Assembly: GCA_016880595.1 (NCBI GenBank)
Contig: JAEHDC010000073.1
Location: 1 to 15,469 of the forward strand
Direction of reading: 5' to 3'
Length of the DNA: 15,469 nucleotides
DNA from: Candidatus Saccharimonadota bacterium
GTDB taxonomy: Bacteria; Patescibacteriota; Saccharimonadia; Saccharimonadales; EFPC-124
The position numbers were made by a program, and so were the translations under genes. This document shows, piece by piece, positions 5,647-13,571 of the stretch. The notes beneath the pieces are model-generated. The model made no database searches. It had not been told where the DNA came from and was given only the letters and a program-made list of their open reading frames with translations. Within the stretch, counting starts at the first letter, position 1. Every line of letters begins with the position of its first letter.

Positions 5647-7104
5647 TTAATCATATTCTATCATACTTTTACTGAGGTAGTCATATTTTGTAACTCGCCA
5701 GAGCACAAAAGCCACAATGCAAATTAAAGCATAAATAGCAATAAAAACTGAGGTAGAAATAGAAACCTCAACCGACGCCCAGCTAACCCCAGACAAAAAA
5801 TGAACGACTTGACAAATATAATCAAGTAACCAAATCGCCGGCCAGGCAAAAAGCGGACACAGCATCCCAATTAAACCGCCACAAAAAGTAAACAGCATGG
5901 CCAGCGGGATTAACGGCACAACCAAAACATTAGCTACTAGCGACAAAACAGAGAGGTTACCAAAAATTAGCAGTATAAGAGGTAAGGTTGCAATTTGAGC
6001 ACAAATTGTTTCTAGCACAATTTGCCCAAGCAACTTTGGTTGACATTCTTTAAAAATGCGACTTTGTAGCAATGGCGCTAAAACCAAAACTCCTGTAAAA
6101 GCCAAGAACGATAACCACCAACCAATATCACCCCAAACATATAACGGATTTATTGCCGCCGTAACAGCAGCAGAAAATGTCAATAATAAAACCGGATGAA
6201 TTTTCCGGCCGTAATAAAAAGCTAGCAGGCTCAAAGAGGTAACCAGCGCCGCGCGGCTCATGCTGGCGCTAAAGCCGGTTATTGACACAAAGCCAGCTAT
6301 CAACAAAAAAGAAGCGGCGGTTGCCTGAAAATGCGATAACTTTGCAAACAATCTTCTCGACAGCCTCACCAAAATTGTAAGATTATAGCCAGAAGCAACA
6401 ACAATGTGGGTCAAGCCAAGAACCTTAAGCTCGCTGTACAATGTGTCTGAAAGCTGCGACTTCACCCCTAGCAAAAAGCCAAGACCAAGCCCGGCTTGAG
6501 TGTCTGGTAACAGATTACGAATATTGGCGGTAAACCATTGCCGCAAGCTGTTAACCGGGCTGGTACTTTTTTGCAAAATTGTCGCATTTGCATAATACAT
6601 GGATGCTTGATAGTTACTAAAACCGTCATACAGCTTGCCATAGGCCTGAACAATATCACCACGCGACGGCTCAAGCGCCGAAACAATTGTTACTCTTACT
6701 TTGCCCGGCAGGCCCTGACCATCAACAGAAACTTGGTCAAGCATCATGACAAGTTGATTGTTTTTATAGGTAGTATCTTCGCTGACTCGCCCGACTACCG
6801 TTACTTTTTGTTCAAAATAATTACTGTATTGTGCAATCTGGCCAGCAGCTTCCCCGCCTCTGTAAATGCCAAAAATTGCGCCAGAAAAAATTGCCAGCGG
6901 CACAGCCACAAACATCAACCTTTTATGGCAAACAAAAAGCAACAAAGTTGCAAAAGCCAACCATAAAAAGCCATTCAAGCACACATTTTCCGCCACTAAT
7001 CCAATACCAGACACAAACCCGGCGCAAAAAAGCGTTATTAAAACTACGCGCGAAACGCGCAAATATCTTGCTTTATTTAAGATCACGGCGGCATTGTAGC
7101 GCAT
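5647..7104 (-). CDS. comEC: ComEC/Rec2-type DNA uptake channel, no C-terminal nuclease-like domain
   Basis: ComEC forms the inner-membrane channel that brings single-stranded DNA into the cell during natural transformation. The N-terminal part has hydrophobic segments (about 17-38 and 44-80) and then an OB-like soluble domain (about 97-180). The competence domain follows with the hallmark LGFLLGVKSQLSD (208-220) and THIVVASGYN (232-241), the counterpart of the family's HxxxxSGxH/N motif, then roughly seven to nine membrane segments to about residue 470. At 485 residues it ends where proteobacterial and Bacillus ComEC continue into a metallo-beta-lactamase domain, and no such domain follows in the window. 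It is 38 bases upstream of yebC. The ATG has no strong Shine-Dalgarno site. Confidence 0.93.
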   Translation of the reverse strand: MRYNAAVILNKARYLRVSRVVLITLFCAGFVSGIGLVAENVCLNGFLWLAFATLLLFVCHKRLMFVAVPLAIFSGAIFGIYRGGEAAGQIAQYSNYFEQKVTVVGRVSEDTTYKNNQLVMMLDQVSVDGQGLPGKVRVTIVSALEPSRGDIVQAYGKLYDGFSNYQASMYYANATILQKSTSPVNSLRQWFTANIRNLLPDTQAGLGLGFLLGVKSQLSDTLYSELKVLGLTHIVVASGYNLTILVRLSRRLFAKLSHFQATAASFLLIAGFVSITGFSASMSRAALVTSLSLLAFYYGRKIHPVLLLTFSAAVTAAINPLYVWGDIGWWLSFLAFTGVLVLAPLLQSRIFKECQPKLLGQIVLETICAQIATLPLILLIFGNLSVLSLVANVLVVPLIPLAMLFTFCGGLIGMLCPLFAWPAIWLLDYICQVVHFLSGVSWASVEVSISTSVFIAIYALICIVAFVLWRVTKYDYLSKSMIEYD

Positions 7105-7194
7105 CTTGGGTCAAAATGCTACATAAAATAGCCAGTTTGACGCAATTGCAATTTTCTAGTACGTTAATATTAAAGCATTAACTTAGTAAATATC

Positions 7195-8244
7195 ATGACA
7201 AAAAACAAAAACTCTCAAATTTCAAACGACGAATCAGATGAAAAATCAGTTATGGAGCAAATGAGCGATAATGGCACCGAGTTTGCAAAACTCATTATGA
7301 CGCAAAATAAAAATGCTCAAAATATTGACATCCAGCAAAAAAACAACTTACTCCAAGATCAGGCCTATGTGTGTTCGCAAAGCTGCAACCCACATGACAA
7401 TGGCTTTCATATACATTGCTGCAACAACTTGGTTAAGTACGTACTATTAGTAACCTGGCAAGCATTATGTATTATCTTAGGCATACTCGCCATCTACACA
7501 TTATGGAACGGCAACTTTTTGAACATTCTGGATTACTGGGGTTTGCCAGCCCCCGAGGGCAAAGAGCAAACTCTTATACTTTTTGGCTATGCGTTCTTTG
7601 CTGGTTGGGTTGGCAGCGCAACTTATGCCGTCTGCGCAGCATTCAACCACATAGTTAGCCCAAGAGGTAATGCTTTTACGAGCCAAGATGACCAATCTGA
7701 AGAAAAAGATTTAAAGCAAGTTGCCATCAGCACTGGCGTATACTCAGAAAAAGAAGAGAATCTTAATAACCGGCTGCGCAAAGAACAACGACGTTTTTGC
7801 GGGGAGAATATTCCGTATTGGATTTGCCGACCACTATTAGGTGGGATTGGTGGAATATTTGGCTGTTTGCTGATTCAATTTTTTGATTCATCGCTTAGAA
7901 TATTGACTACTAGCACTACAACGGGCTTTGTCACAGATACTACTAACTGCACGACAACCACTACGGTCGTAAATGCCAAAGGCTATGCTGGTATTGCATT
8001 TATATCCGGTATGTTTGTTGGCGACTTTGTAAAAGCAGTTGGTAAATTATCTAAAAAACTGTTCGGCCTAGAGGCCAAGGATGAAGAGTCAAAGACTAAA
8101 ACTGATACTGATGCAAATAACCTTGGCTTAAACGAAGCCAAAAAAGACGAGTCAAAGCCAACAAACGGCATAAATGTTAACATGAACATAGAAAAAGTTG
8201 AGCTCAAAGAACCCGACGCCAAAAAGGGCGGATCAAAAAAATAG
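7195..8244 (+). CDS. Multi-pass membrane protein with charged C-terminal tail
   Basis: I do not recognise this 349-residue protein. A polar N-terminus (1-58) is followed by a Cys/His cluster (Cys60, Cys64, His67, His72, His74, Cys75, Cys76) just before the first membrane segment. Membrane segments are likely at about 81-102, 126-152, 208-230 and 264-284. A Thr-rich loop (238-258) lies between the last two. The C-terminal 60 residues are charged and contain an imperfect repeat (LEAKDEESKT and LNEAKKDESKPT). The gene diverges from comEC. The ATG has no Shine-Dalgarno site; the upstream TTGACG at 7137-7142 could be a -35 box, but its -10 partner is poor. It is probably paired with the next gene, another membrane protein with long charged regions. 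Confidence 0.75.
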   Translation: MTKNKNSQISNDESDEKSVMEQMSDNGTEFAKLIMTQNKNAQNIDIQQKNNLLQDQAYVCSQSCNPHDNGFHIHCCNNLVKYVLLVTWQALCIILGILAIYTLWNGNFLNILDYWGLPAPEGKEQTLILFGYAFFAGWVGSATYAVCAAFNHIVSPRGNAFTSQDDQSEEKDLKQVAISTGVYSEKEENLNNRLRKEQRRFCGENIPYWICRPLLGGIGGIFGCLLIQFFDSSLRILTTSTTTGFVTDTTNCTTTTTVVNAKGYAGIAFISGMFVGDFVKAVGKLSKKLFGLEAKDEESKTKTDTDANNLGLNEAKKDESKPTNGINVNMNIEKVELKEPDAKKGGSKK

Positions 8245-8246
8245 AT

Positions 8247-8258
8247 AAAGCCGGCTTT
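8247..8258. repeat. Perfect 12-bp palindrome upstream of the next promoter
   Basis: AAAGCCGGCTTT begins two bases after the TAG of the membrane-protein gene and overlaps the start of the -35 box of the following promoter. The spacing is too short for a stable RNA hairpin, so a binding site is more plausible than a terminator. Confidence 0.35.
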
Positions 8259-8285
8259 GAACTTTTGACAAAAAAGTGAGATAAT
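8257..8285 (+). promoter_or_regulatory. Probable extended -10 promoter for the 479-residue membrane protein
   Basis: TTGAAC (8257-8262), a 17-base spacer and GATAAT (8280-8285) preceded by TGA (8277-8279) form a good sigma70-like promoter. Transcription would start near 8292, only about six bases before the ATG at 8298, leaving no room for a ribosome binding site. Confidence 0.5.
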
Positions 8286-8297
8286 AGCCTACGATCT

Positions 8298-9737
8298 ATG
8301 GAACAAGGCCCATCTCAACCACCTAAAAACGAGAACCCGCCAAATTTACCGGAGAGACCGCCGGCACTGGAGCGCGAAGCATTTTTTGCGCGCCTAAAAA
8401 AACGGCTGCGCAGTCCAGGGGGAGAATCCAAAAAGAAGGCGGAGAAGCCAGAGCAGGCCAAGCCGCAAGAGTCTAAAGAAGAAAATCCCGAAGCCCCGCA
8501 GGAGCAGTCAAGCAAAAAAGAGTTTGGTCGCAAAATTCTTGAGGTGTTAAAATTACAGCAACCAAAGCAGAATACTTCCGAGAGCAATCAGGCTGAGGCG
8601 CCTGCATCTGATAGTCCAACGTCAAAAACCACTGAGACTGTATCTGAAGTCGAGCCAACTTTGGTGCATGCCGAACGAGTTAGGGGCTTTGCAAGAATTG
8701 TGATTGAGTTTGTTCGCGACGAAGCCAAACAAGCCGAGGAAGTAAACGAAGCTGCGCCCGGCTCTGTAGAGCCAGAGGTTTTAGAGGAAGCAGCAGACGA
8801 TTTAGATATGGCCACCGAAGAACTTTCCGAAATTATCGACGAAGTTAAATTACAAAATGAACAGTCCGAGGTTGAATCAATATTACATGAAGAAACAGAG
8901 GTGGCGATAGCCCAAGAAAGCATCGACGCCCCGGATGGTGACGGCGGAGATGGCGGTAATAGTGAAACGGAAACTATCAGCGCACCAGAGTCCAACTTGT
9001 CAAAAACTATATTAAAAAAAGTAAGTCAAATAGAAAGCAGAAGTGAAATCAACGAGGCAGTGACGCTCGCCACCTTTATGCTCGGCGCTATTGCTGTTGT
9101 TATCGCCGGGCACGAATACGGCGCGCGCAAACGCGTACAAAAAGATCATAAAGTGTTAAAGCGCATGATGCAACTTCACGCCAGAAAAGAAGAAGAGTAT
9201 CAGGAGCTTGAGGAACGGCACTTTTTGGAAGCAAAAAAAGATCATCTGCGGCAAGAGGAATCCGAAAAAATCGGCAACAAACAGCGCCAAAAATACTACC
9301 AGGAATTAAGTGAGTTCACACATGACCAAGCCGCGGTCACACGGGAAACCTCTAGCGATTTAATAGCGGCTGATGCGTTGGCGAACAATCAAAACCACGC
9401 TGAGAGCCGCCAATCTACCAAATCCGAATCTGTTAAACCCAGTTCTACTCGCCAAGAAAGGTCTGGCAGTGGCGATAAGCAAGAAGCCAAAAGTGCGCGA
9501 ACAAATCAGGGTCGCAGTGCAGCCTTGGGCGGTGGCTCAGCCCCTATTGGTAATGTTGTGCAAAATCCAACCACTCCAACCACTGAAGCAAAGGCCCCGC
9601 TTTCCCCTGCCGCCTTGCGCAAACTTGAAGAAAAGCAACAAAAGCGCAAAAAAGCAGCTGACGACATTTGGATTTACGGCCTCGGACTGTTCCTTGCTTT
9701 GCTAGGCTTGATACTGTCCTTTATTTTAGCTTTTTAA
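8298..9737 (+). CDS. Two-segment membrane protein with long acidic and coiled-coil regions
   Basis: The 479-residue product starts with a Pro/Lys/Glu-rich region (1-75), followed by an acidic region (110-235) with a helical stretch (VLEEAADDLDMATEELSEII, 161-180) and a Gly/Asp patch (211-220). A membrane segment lies at about 254-271. A charged coiled-coil region follows (about 280-345), then a low-complexity Ser/Gln/Gly/Pro linker (350-435), a Lys/Arg helix (437-454) and a terminal membrane segment (457-479). The soluble parts on either side of the first segment would lie on opposite sides of the membrane. The family is not recognised; a structural or envelope-linked role is only a guess. 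The start has no Shine-Dalgarno site but a promoter immediately upstream. Confidence 0.75.
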   Translation: MEQGPSQPPKNENPPNLPERPPALEREAFFARLKKRLRSPGGESKKKAEKPEQAKPQESKEENPEAPQEQSSKKEFGRKILEVLKLQQPKQNTSESNQAEAPASDSPTSKTTETVSEVEPTLVHAERVRGFARIVIEFVRDEAKQAEEVNEAAPGSVEPEVLEEAADDLDMATEELSEIIDEVKLQNEQSEVESILHEETEVAIAQESIDAPDGDGGDGGNSETETISAPESNLSKTILKKVSQIESRSEINEAVTLATFMLGAIAVVIAGHEYGARKRVQKDHKVLKRMMQLHARKEEEYQELEERHFLEAKKDHLRQEESEKIGNKQRQKYYQELSEFTHDQAAVTRETSSDLIAADALANNQNHAESRQSTKSESVKPSSTRQERSGSGDKQEAKSARTNQGRSAALGGGSAPIGNVVQNPTTPTTEAKAPLSPAALRKLEEKQQKRKKAADDIWIYGLGLFLALLGLILSFILAF

Positions 9738-9753
9738 TCTAGCATTAGTTATC

Positions 9754-9762
9754 AAAATGATA
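9754..9762 (+). promoter_or_regulatory. Element shared upstream of both HTH-methyltransferase genes (copy 1)
   Basis: AAAATGATA begins 60 bases before the ATG at 9814; the same nine bases begin 61 bases before the paralog's ATG at 14068. Here it is the right part of an inverted repeat, TATCA-AAA-TGATA (9750-9762), and another TGATA follows at 9768-9772. This would fit a binding site for the HTH domain encoded by the genes themselves, but the element is short and AT-rich, so chance is possible. Confidence 0.3.
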
Positions 9763-9813
9763 TATTCTGATATTAAGACATACAAATAGTATGGTGTTTA
9801 ATTTTTTTGTTTT

Positions 9814-11037
9814 ATGCAATATTATAGAAATTACGAGCTTGCAAAACAGTATAATGTATCGCAGTCAGCCGTTGGTAAGTGGATAGAGTCAGTCAAAAAA
9901 GGCAAACTTGGTCTATCTATGATTGAGCGCGAGGGTAAATCATATATCGCCGCCACCACAAAAAACCATACAATTATAAAAGGCCTTGTCGAGGAGCGTA
10001 AGAAGTATATGAACAGCAAAAGCCATAAGAACATCTCAGTAGTGCCAGATTTTTACGAACTTTTTGCACCTGATCAAATTGTTGATATTATTAACAGCCT
10101 AGATATTCGTTCAGAGATTCCGCCTCAATATTCTTACTTTGGTGCCGGAGCATCAAATTGGGCTGAACGCCAAGAAAAACTTGCACAAGAAAATTCCCCT
10201 AATGCCACCTCAATAACAACGCCGTTTCTGCTGGAGCTTAACCGCAACTACCTAGATTCTATTGCTAAAAACTACACTCAAATTAACGTCATCGACATTG
10301 GCCAAGGCACATCCGAACCGGTCAAGGACTTGCTGACGCAACTTGTTGAAAGCGAGAAAATGGGCACTTATTTGGCGATGGATCTCAGCCCAGATATGAT
10401 TGCTGTTTCTAAACGCAATGTTAATGGCTGGTTTGGCAAAAAGGTTTTGTTTGATGGCGAAATTCGCGACGTCACTCACGAGCGCTTTGCCGATGTCATT
10501 ACAGACATTACCAGAACCAAGAACCCAGACGACACCTTAAATCTAGTGCTTTTTACCGGCAATACTTTGGGGCTTTTCCCGTTTCCGGACGAAATTCTTC
10601 ACAACATCTACCACAGCCTCGGCCGTAACGATTTACTAATTTTTACTCAAAAAATCGACACAGTAAGCAACCGCCGCTTATTTGACATTGCGCAATCTGG
10701 CACGCTCAACAAATTTTATAAATTCATGCCTGATTTGCTTGGAATTGAAGATGACTTTTACGACCTTGAGCTTGGCTTTGATGAAACTCGGCACGAACGC
10801 TACGCCAAGATAATACTAAAAGTTGCCTTAACAATCAACTTTATTTTGCCTCACGGTCAGCGCAGCGTGGAGCTTAACAAAGGCGAGGGCCTGACAATTT
10901 GGCGATACAAGCATCAAACTGCAGACGAAACCATTGAATTCTTTGCCAAAAACGGCTTTAACGTTCTGCAAGCTAGCCAAGCGCCAGACAACGAACATTT
11001 GCTACTAATTTGCAATTTAAAGATTGCACGGCAATAA
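9814..11037 (+). CDS. HTH-domain / EgtD-like SAM-dependent methyltransferase fusion (paralog 1)
   Basis: Residues 1-27 form a helix-turn-helix (YELAKQYNVSQSAVGKWIESV) like the MerR or excisionase type, followed by a linker to about 75 and a second helical region. From about 130 the protein resembles the EgtD / histidine-specific methyltransferase family (PF10017): SAM-binding NVIDIGQGTSEP (158-169), YLAMDLSPDMI (186-196), and a VLFTGNTLGLFPFPDEIL segment (245-262) like the GSTIGNF region. Known EgtD makes trimethylhistidine for ergothioneine, but the C-terminal EISxK-type histidine-binding motif appears replaced by LTIWRYK (360-366), so the substrate is unknown. A -10-like TTTAAT lies 11 bases before the ATG and no Shine-Dalgarno site is seen. 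Paralog at 14068. The combined role (regulator, enzyme or both) is not known. Confidence 0.8.
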   Translation: MQYYRNYELAKQYNVSQSAVGKWIESVKKGKLGLSMIEREGKSYIAATTKNHTIIKGLVEERKKYMNSKSHKNISVVPDFYELFAPDQIVDIINSLDIRSEIPPQYSYFGAGASNWAERQEKLAQENSPNATSITTPFLLELNRNYLDSIAKNYTQINVIDIGQGTSEPVKDLLTQLVESEKMGTYLAMDLSPDMIAVSKRNVNGWFGKKVLFDGEIRDVTHERFADVITDITRTKNPDDTLNLVLFTGNTLGLFPFPDEILHNIYHSLGRNDLLIFTQKIDTVSNRRLFDIAQSGTLNKFYKFMPDLLGIEDDFYDLELGFDETRHERYAKIILKVALTINFILPHGQRSVELNKGEGLTIWRYKHQTADETIEFFAKNGFNVLQASQAPDNEHLLLICNLKIARQ

Positions 11038-11060
11038 ACTATTTCTGCTCGCCCAAATCG

Positions 11061-11069
11061 TGCTATACT
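11061..11069 (+). promoter_or_regulatory. Extended -10 promoter of the Pif1 helicase gene
   Basis: TGCTATACT holds a TATACT hexamer (11064-11069) with the TGn extension. There is no good -35 box at the expected place. Transcription should begin near 11076, about three bases before the ATG at 11079, which predicts a leaderless or nearly leaderless mRNA. Confidence 0.5.
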
Positions 11070-11078
11070 TTTTAAGCA

Positions 11079-12587
11079 ATGCAACAGAGTTTAGCGCTAG
11101 AAATTATGCTGAGCGGCGCAAATGTTTTTCTGACCGGCCAAGCCGGCGCAGGCAAAACTTTTGTGCTGAACGAATTTATTAAACTTGCCAAAGAGCAGCA
11201 CAAAGTTGTTGCCGTAACTGCAACAACTGGTCTGGCGGCCACGCATTTAGGCGGCAACACCATTCATGCCTGGAGTGGAATTGGCGTGCATGATGAGCTC
11301 CCGCGACACTTTTTTAAAGATATGCCAAAAGGCCGCTGCGACACAATAGCAAAAACCGATATATTAATTATCGACGAAATTTCTATGCTGCACGATTTCC
11401 GCCTGGACATCATCGACGAAGTAACTCGCAAAGTGCGCAAAAATGATCAGCCATTTGGCGGCCTACAGGTAATTTTGTGCGGCGATTTTTTTCAATTGCC
11501 GCCTGTTAACCGGCCAGATTCTCGCCAAGGCGGTTTTGTTGTTCACTCCAAAGTTTGGCATGCAGCCAAGCTTACTATCTGTTATTTGGGTGAGCAACAC
11601 CGGCAGGAAGATGAAACTCTTTTAGAAATTCTTACGGCTCTTCGCGCTGGAGACATTCGTCGGCGCCATGCCGAAAGTCTACTTAGCCGAATCAATGCCG
11701 AGCTTACTCAAAACCAACCGCTAACAGAGCTACACACCACCAACGCCGACGTCGACAGCATTAACCACCGCGCTTTGCAGCAGATTAATGAAACAGAGGT
11801 CAGTTACACAATGCAAACCACTGGCAAAGACAATTATGTTCAACAGCTCAAACGCTCCTGTCTGGCGCAAGAAGTGCTGGCGCTCAGAAAAGGCGCGCTG
11901 GTGATGTGCATAAAAAATAGCCCTGACAAAAAATTTGTTAATGGCAGTCTGGGCATTGTTAAGGATTTTGACAAATCTACCACATATCCAATTGTCGATC
12001 TTCACAATGGGCGCACAGTCTTGGTTGCGCCTGACACCTGGGAGCTGCGCGATGGCGACAAAAAACGTGCCGGATTGGCGCAAATTCCGCTGCGCCTGGC
12101 TTGGGCGATTACCGTACACAAGAGCCAAGGAATGACACTAGATGCCGCGCGCATCGACCTCAGCAAAGCGTTTGTGGAAGGCATGGGTTACGTGGCGCTG
12201 AGCCGCGTAAAAAACCTGGGGTCGCTATCTCTCCTTGGAATTAACAAAACCGCCTTAAAAGTCAGCGAGGACGCGCTGGCAATTGACGAGTACTTGCAAA
12301 AATCCTCAGCTCAAGCTTGTGTCGACTTCGCTCACCTTTTAGAAAAATCCAAAAAACGCAAAAAATCACCAGATTTAAAAAAATCCGGCTGGTCAGAAAA
12401 GCTAATAAAAATGCGAGAAATTCATCCAAACGCTTTCCGGCCATGGAAAAAAGAAGATGACGAATTGCTACTCAAAAACTTTAATGATGGCAAAAAACTT
12501 GCCGAACTGTCCAGCCTGCTCGGCCGACACAGCGGCGCAGTGCAGGCACGTCTAGTCAAGCATTTAGGAGAAGGCGAGTATAACTAA
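11079..12587 (+). CDS. Pif1-family (SF1B) DNA helicase with C-terminal Myb-like domain
   Basis: Pif1-type helicases move 5'-3' on single-stranded DNA and act on stalled forks, G-quadruplexes or R-loops. The motif set is complete: Walker A GQAGAGKT (20-27), motif Ia VTATTGLAA (46-54), DEAD-box-like ILIIDEISML (95-104), motif III GDFFQLPPV (135-143), motif IV region LGEQHRQ (170-176) and TVHKSQGMTLD with GMGYVALSRVKN (345-379). After a Lys-rich linker (about 424-452) the C-terminus (FRPWKKEDDELLLKNF to about 497) looks like a Myb/SANT-type helical domain with AELSSLLGRHSGAVQARL. The product has 502 residues. The ATG is 41 bases after the HTH-methyltransferase stop and has its own extended -10 element. 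Confidence 0.92.
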   Translation: MQQSLALEIMLSGANVFLTGQAGAGKTFVLNEFIKLAKEQHKVVAVTATTGLAATHLGGNTIHAWSGIGVHDELPRHFFKDMPKGRCDTIAKTDILIIDEISMLHDFRLDIIDEVTRKVRKNDQPFGGLQVILCGDFFQLPPVNRPDSRQGGFVVHSKVWHAAKLTICYLGEQHRQEDETLLEILTALRAGDIRRRHAESLLSRINAELTQNQPLTELHTTNADVDSINHRALQQINETEVSYTMQTTGKDNYVQQLKRSCLAQEVLALRKGALVMCIKNSPDKKFVNGSLGIVKDFDKSTTYPIVDLHNGRTVLVAPDTWELRDGDKKRAGLAQIPLRLAWAITVHKSQGMTLDAARIDLSKAFVEGMGYVALSRVKNLGSLSLLGINKTALKVSEDALAIDEYLQKSSAQACVDFAHLLEKSKKRKKSPDLKKSGWSEKLIKMREIHPNAFRPWKKEDDELLLKNFNDGKKLAELSSLLGRHSGAVQARLVKHLGEGEYN

Positions 12588-12622
12588 AGCTGAGCGGATC
12601 TTTTACTTTGCAAGATTATGCG

Positions 12623-12639
12623 CGCTAATTAACTTAGCG
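12623..12639. terminator. Small hairpin between convergent helicase and ASCH genes
   Basis: CGCTAA (12623-12628) pairs with TTAGCG (12634-12639) around a five-base TTAAC loop, followed by TATTTAT on the plus strand. It lies in the 158-base gap between the helicase stop and the minus-strand ASCH stop, where a terminator is expected. The stem is short, so strength is doubtful. The rest of the gap shows no gene. Confidence 0.35.
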
Positions 12640-12745
12640 TATTTATCCCTAAAAACTTAAAGCTTGCCAGACTCGAGCTAGTCATTATCTTTCACGGTTT
12701 TCTGCAACGCTTTGGCGGCTTTTATAAATCTTTTACGTAGGTACG

Positions 12746-13084
12746 CTAGTTTATGATCTCAAACTCGATGCCTAAAACTCCGTTTTGTTTTTGCTCCTCC
12801 AGGCTGTAAAACTGGCTAACCTGTTTTTTGAGCCAGCCTACATCTTGCCCGCCAAATTTCGAAGGATTATTGTGCAAGAACAGATCTTTAAAAGTTGCGT
12901 AGCGCAATAACCCTATAACTTTGGTGCGAATAACTTGCCCAGCATCAACCCTGTTTGTAAACACAACAACGTCGCCAAGCTGTATTTTTTGGCGTTTCTC
13001 ATCATAAAGTCGCGATTCAATTGTCTTTTTGCCGCTCTTAATTGCGTTAAATGGTTCTGCTGCAAGCTTAAAATTGTGTATCAT
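12746..13084 (-). CDS. ASCH-domain protein
   Basis: The 112-residue protein is a single ASCH domain (about 3-111), a fold related to PUA RNA-binding domains. Recognisable parts are LAAEPFNAIKSGKKTIESR (7-25), with the KxxExR signature, the following YDEKRQKIQLGDVVVFTN (27-44) and the C-terminal NGVLGIEFEI. Some ASCH proteins bind or modify nucleic acids or nucleosides (E. coli YqfB hydrolyses N4-acetylcytidine); which activity this one has is open. It is the last of three minus-strand genes, 43 bases after the unknown 147-residue gene. Its ATG has a distant AAGGA, about 12 bases upstream, so initiation is weak. Confidence 0.85.
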   Translation of the reverse strand: MIHNFKLAAEPFNAIKSGKKTIESRLYDEKRQKIQLGDVVVFTNRVDAGQVIRTKVIGLLRYATFKDLFLHNNPSKFGGQDVGWLKKQVSQFYSLEEQKQNGVLGIEFEIIN

Positions 13085-13127
13085 TAAGATTCTATATCCT
13101 TAATTAAATGTCCCCATACCAAACGTG

Positions 13128-13571
13128 CTACATTTGATGAGCGTAATCAACAATAACAGCATTGCCACTCAACTTATTAACAATCGACTTAAGACAACTT
13201 TTGGATACCTTACAAGCAAGATATAAGGTTGTGTCACCATGCCTTGCCATGCAATCTTCAGGGGTGACAACAACTACTCCGTTGATCCGTTCTGGCTGAG
13301 TGACTGTAAATGAAAGCTTCCGCAACTCGCCCAAAAAATATGAGTAGTCGCGGATTTTTTCCATCTCAAGCGACTGCGCGCGATCAATCAAAATTGTCTT
13401 GGTTAAGTGCAACCAGCTCTTCCTCAATGGTGAAAAAAATGAAAATGGTTTGTCCACCACAATGGCAACTGGACCGGCTTTATAGCGCGTCATCAGATGG
13501 CGCGCTATGTCAGCGCAAAGTTCAGCGCTGCTGTTAACTGTTCGTTGCTCAACATAATAATTACTCTTCAT
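13128..13571 (-). CDS. Hypothetical protein, 147 residues, coupled to zinc-ribbon gene
   Basis: I do not recognise this protein. It appears to be a soluble alpha/beta domain: predicted strands GPVAIVVDK (33-41), KTILIDRA (58-65), NGVVVVTPED (97-106) and NAVIVDYAH (137-145) alternate with helices. There is no clear nucleotide-binding loop. A CMARHGDTTLYLACKVSKSC stretch (107-126) holds three of its four cysteines, but no zinc-site pattern is complete. The ATG overlaps the TGA of the zinc-ribbon gene (ATGA at 13568-13571), so translation is coupled. The ASCH gene follows. The adjacency of three small proteins suggests a shared job, likely on nucleic acids, but that is inference. Confidence 0.75.
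   Translation of the reverse strand: MKSNYYVEQRTVNSSAELCADIARHLMTRYKAGPVAIVVDKPFSFFSPLRKSWLHLTKTILIDRAQSLEMEKIRDYSYFLGELRKLSFTVTQPERINGVVVVTPEDCMARHGDTTLYLACKVSKSCLKSIVNKLSGNAVIVDYAHQM

Noticed and set aside
6831..7181. Plus-strand frame antisense to the comEC start
   Set aside because: It is a shadow of comEC with Lys/Gln-rich composition that comes from reading the opposite strand.
8265..8270. Perfect TTGACA as the -35 box for the gene at 8298
   Set aside because: The nearest -10 (GATAAT at 8280) is only nine bases away, and a -10 at normal distance would put the transcription start inside the gene. TTGAAC at 8257-8262 with 17-base spacing fits better.
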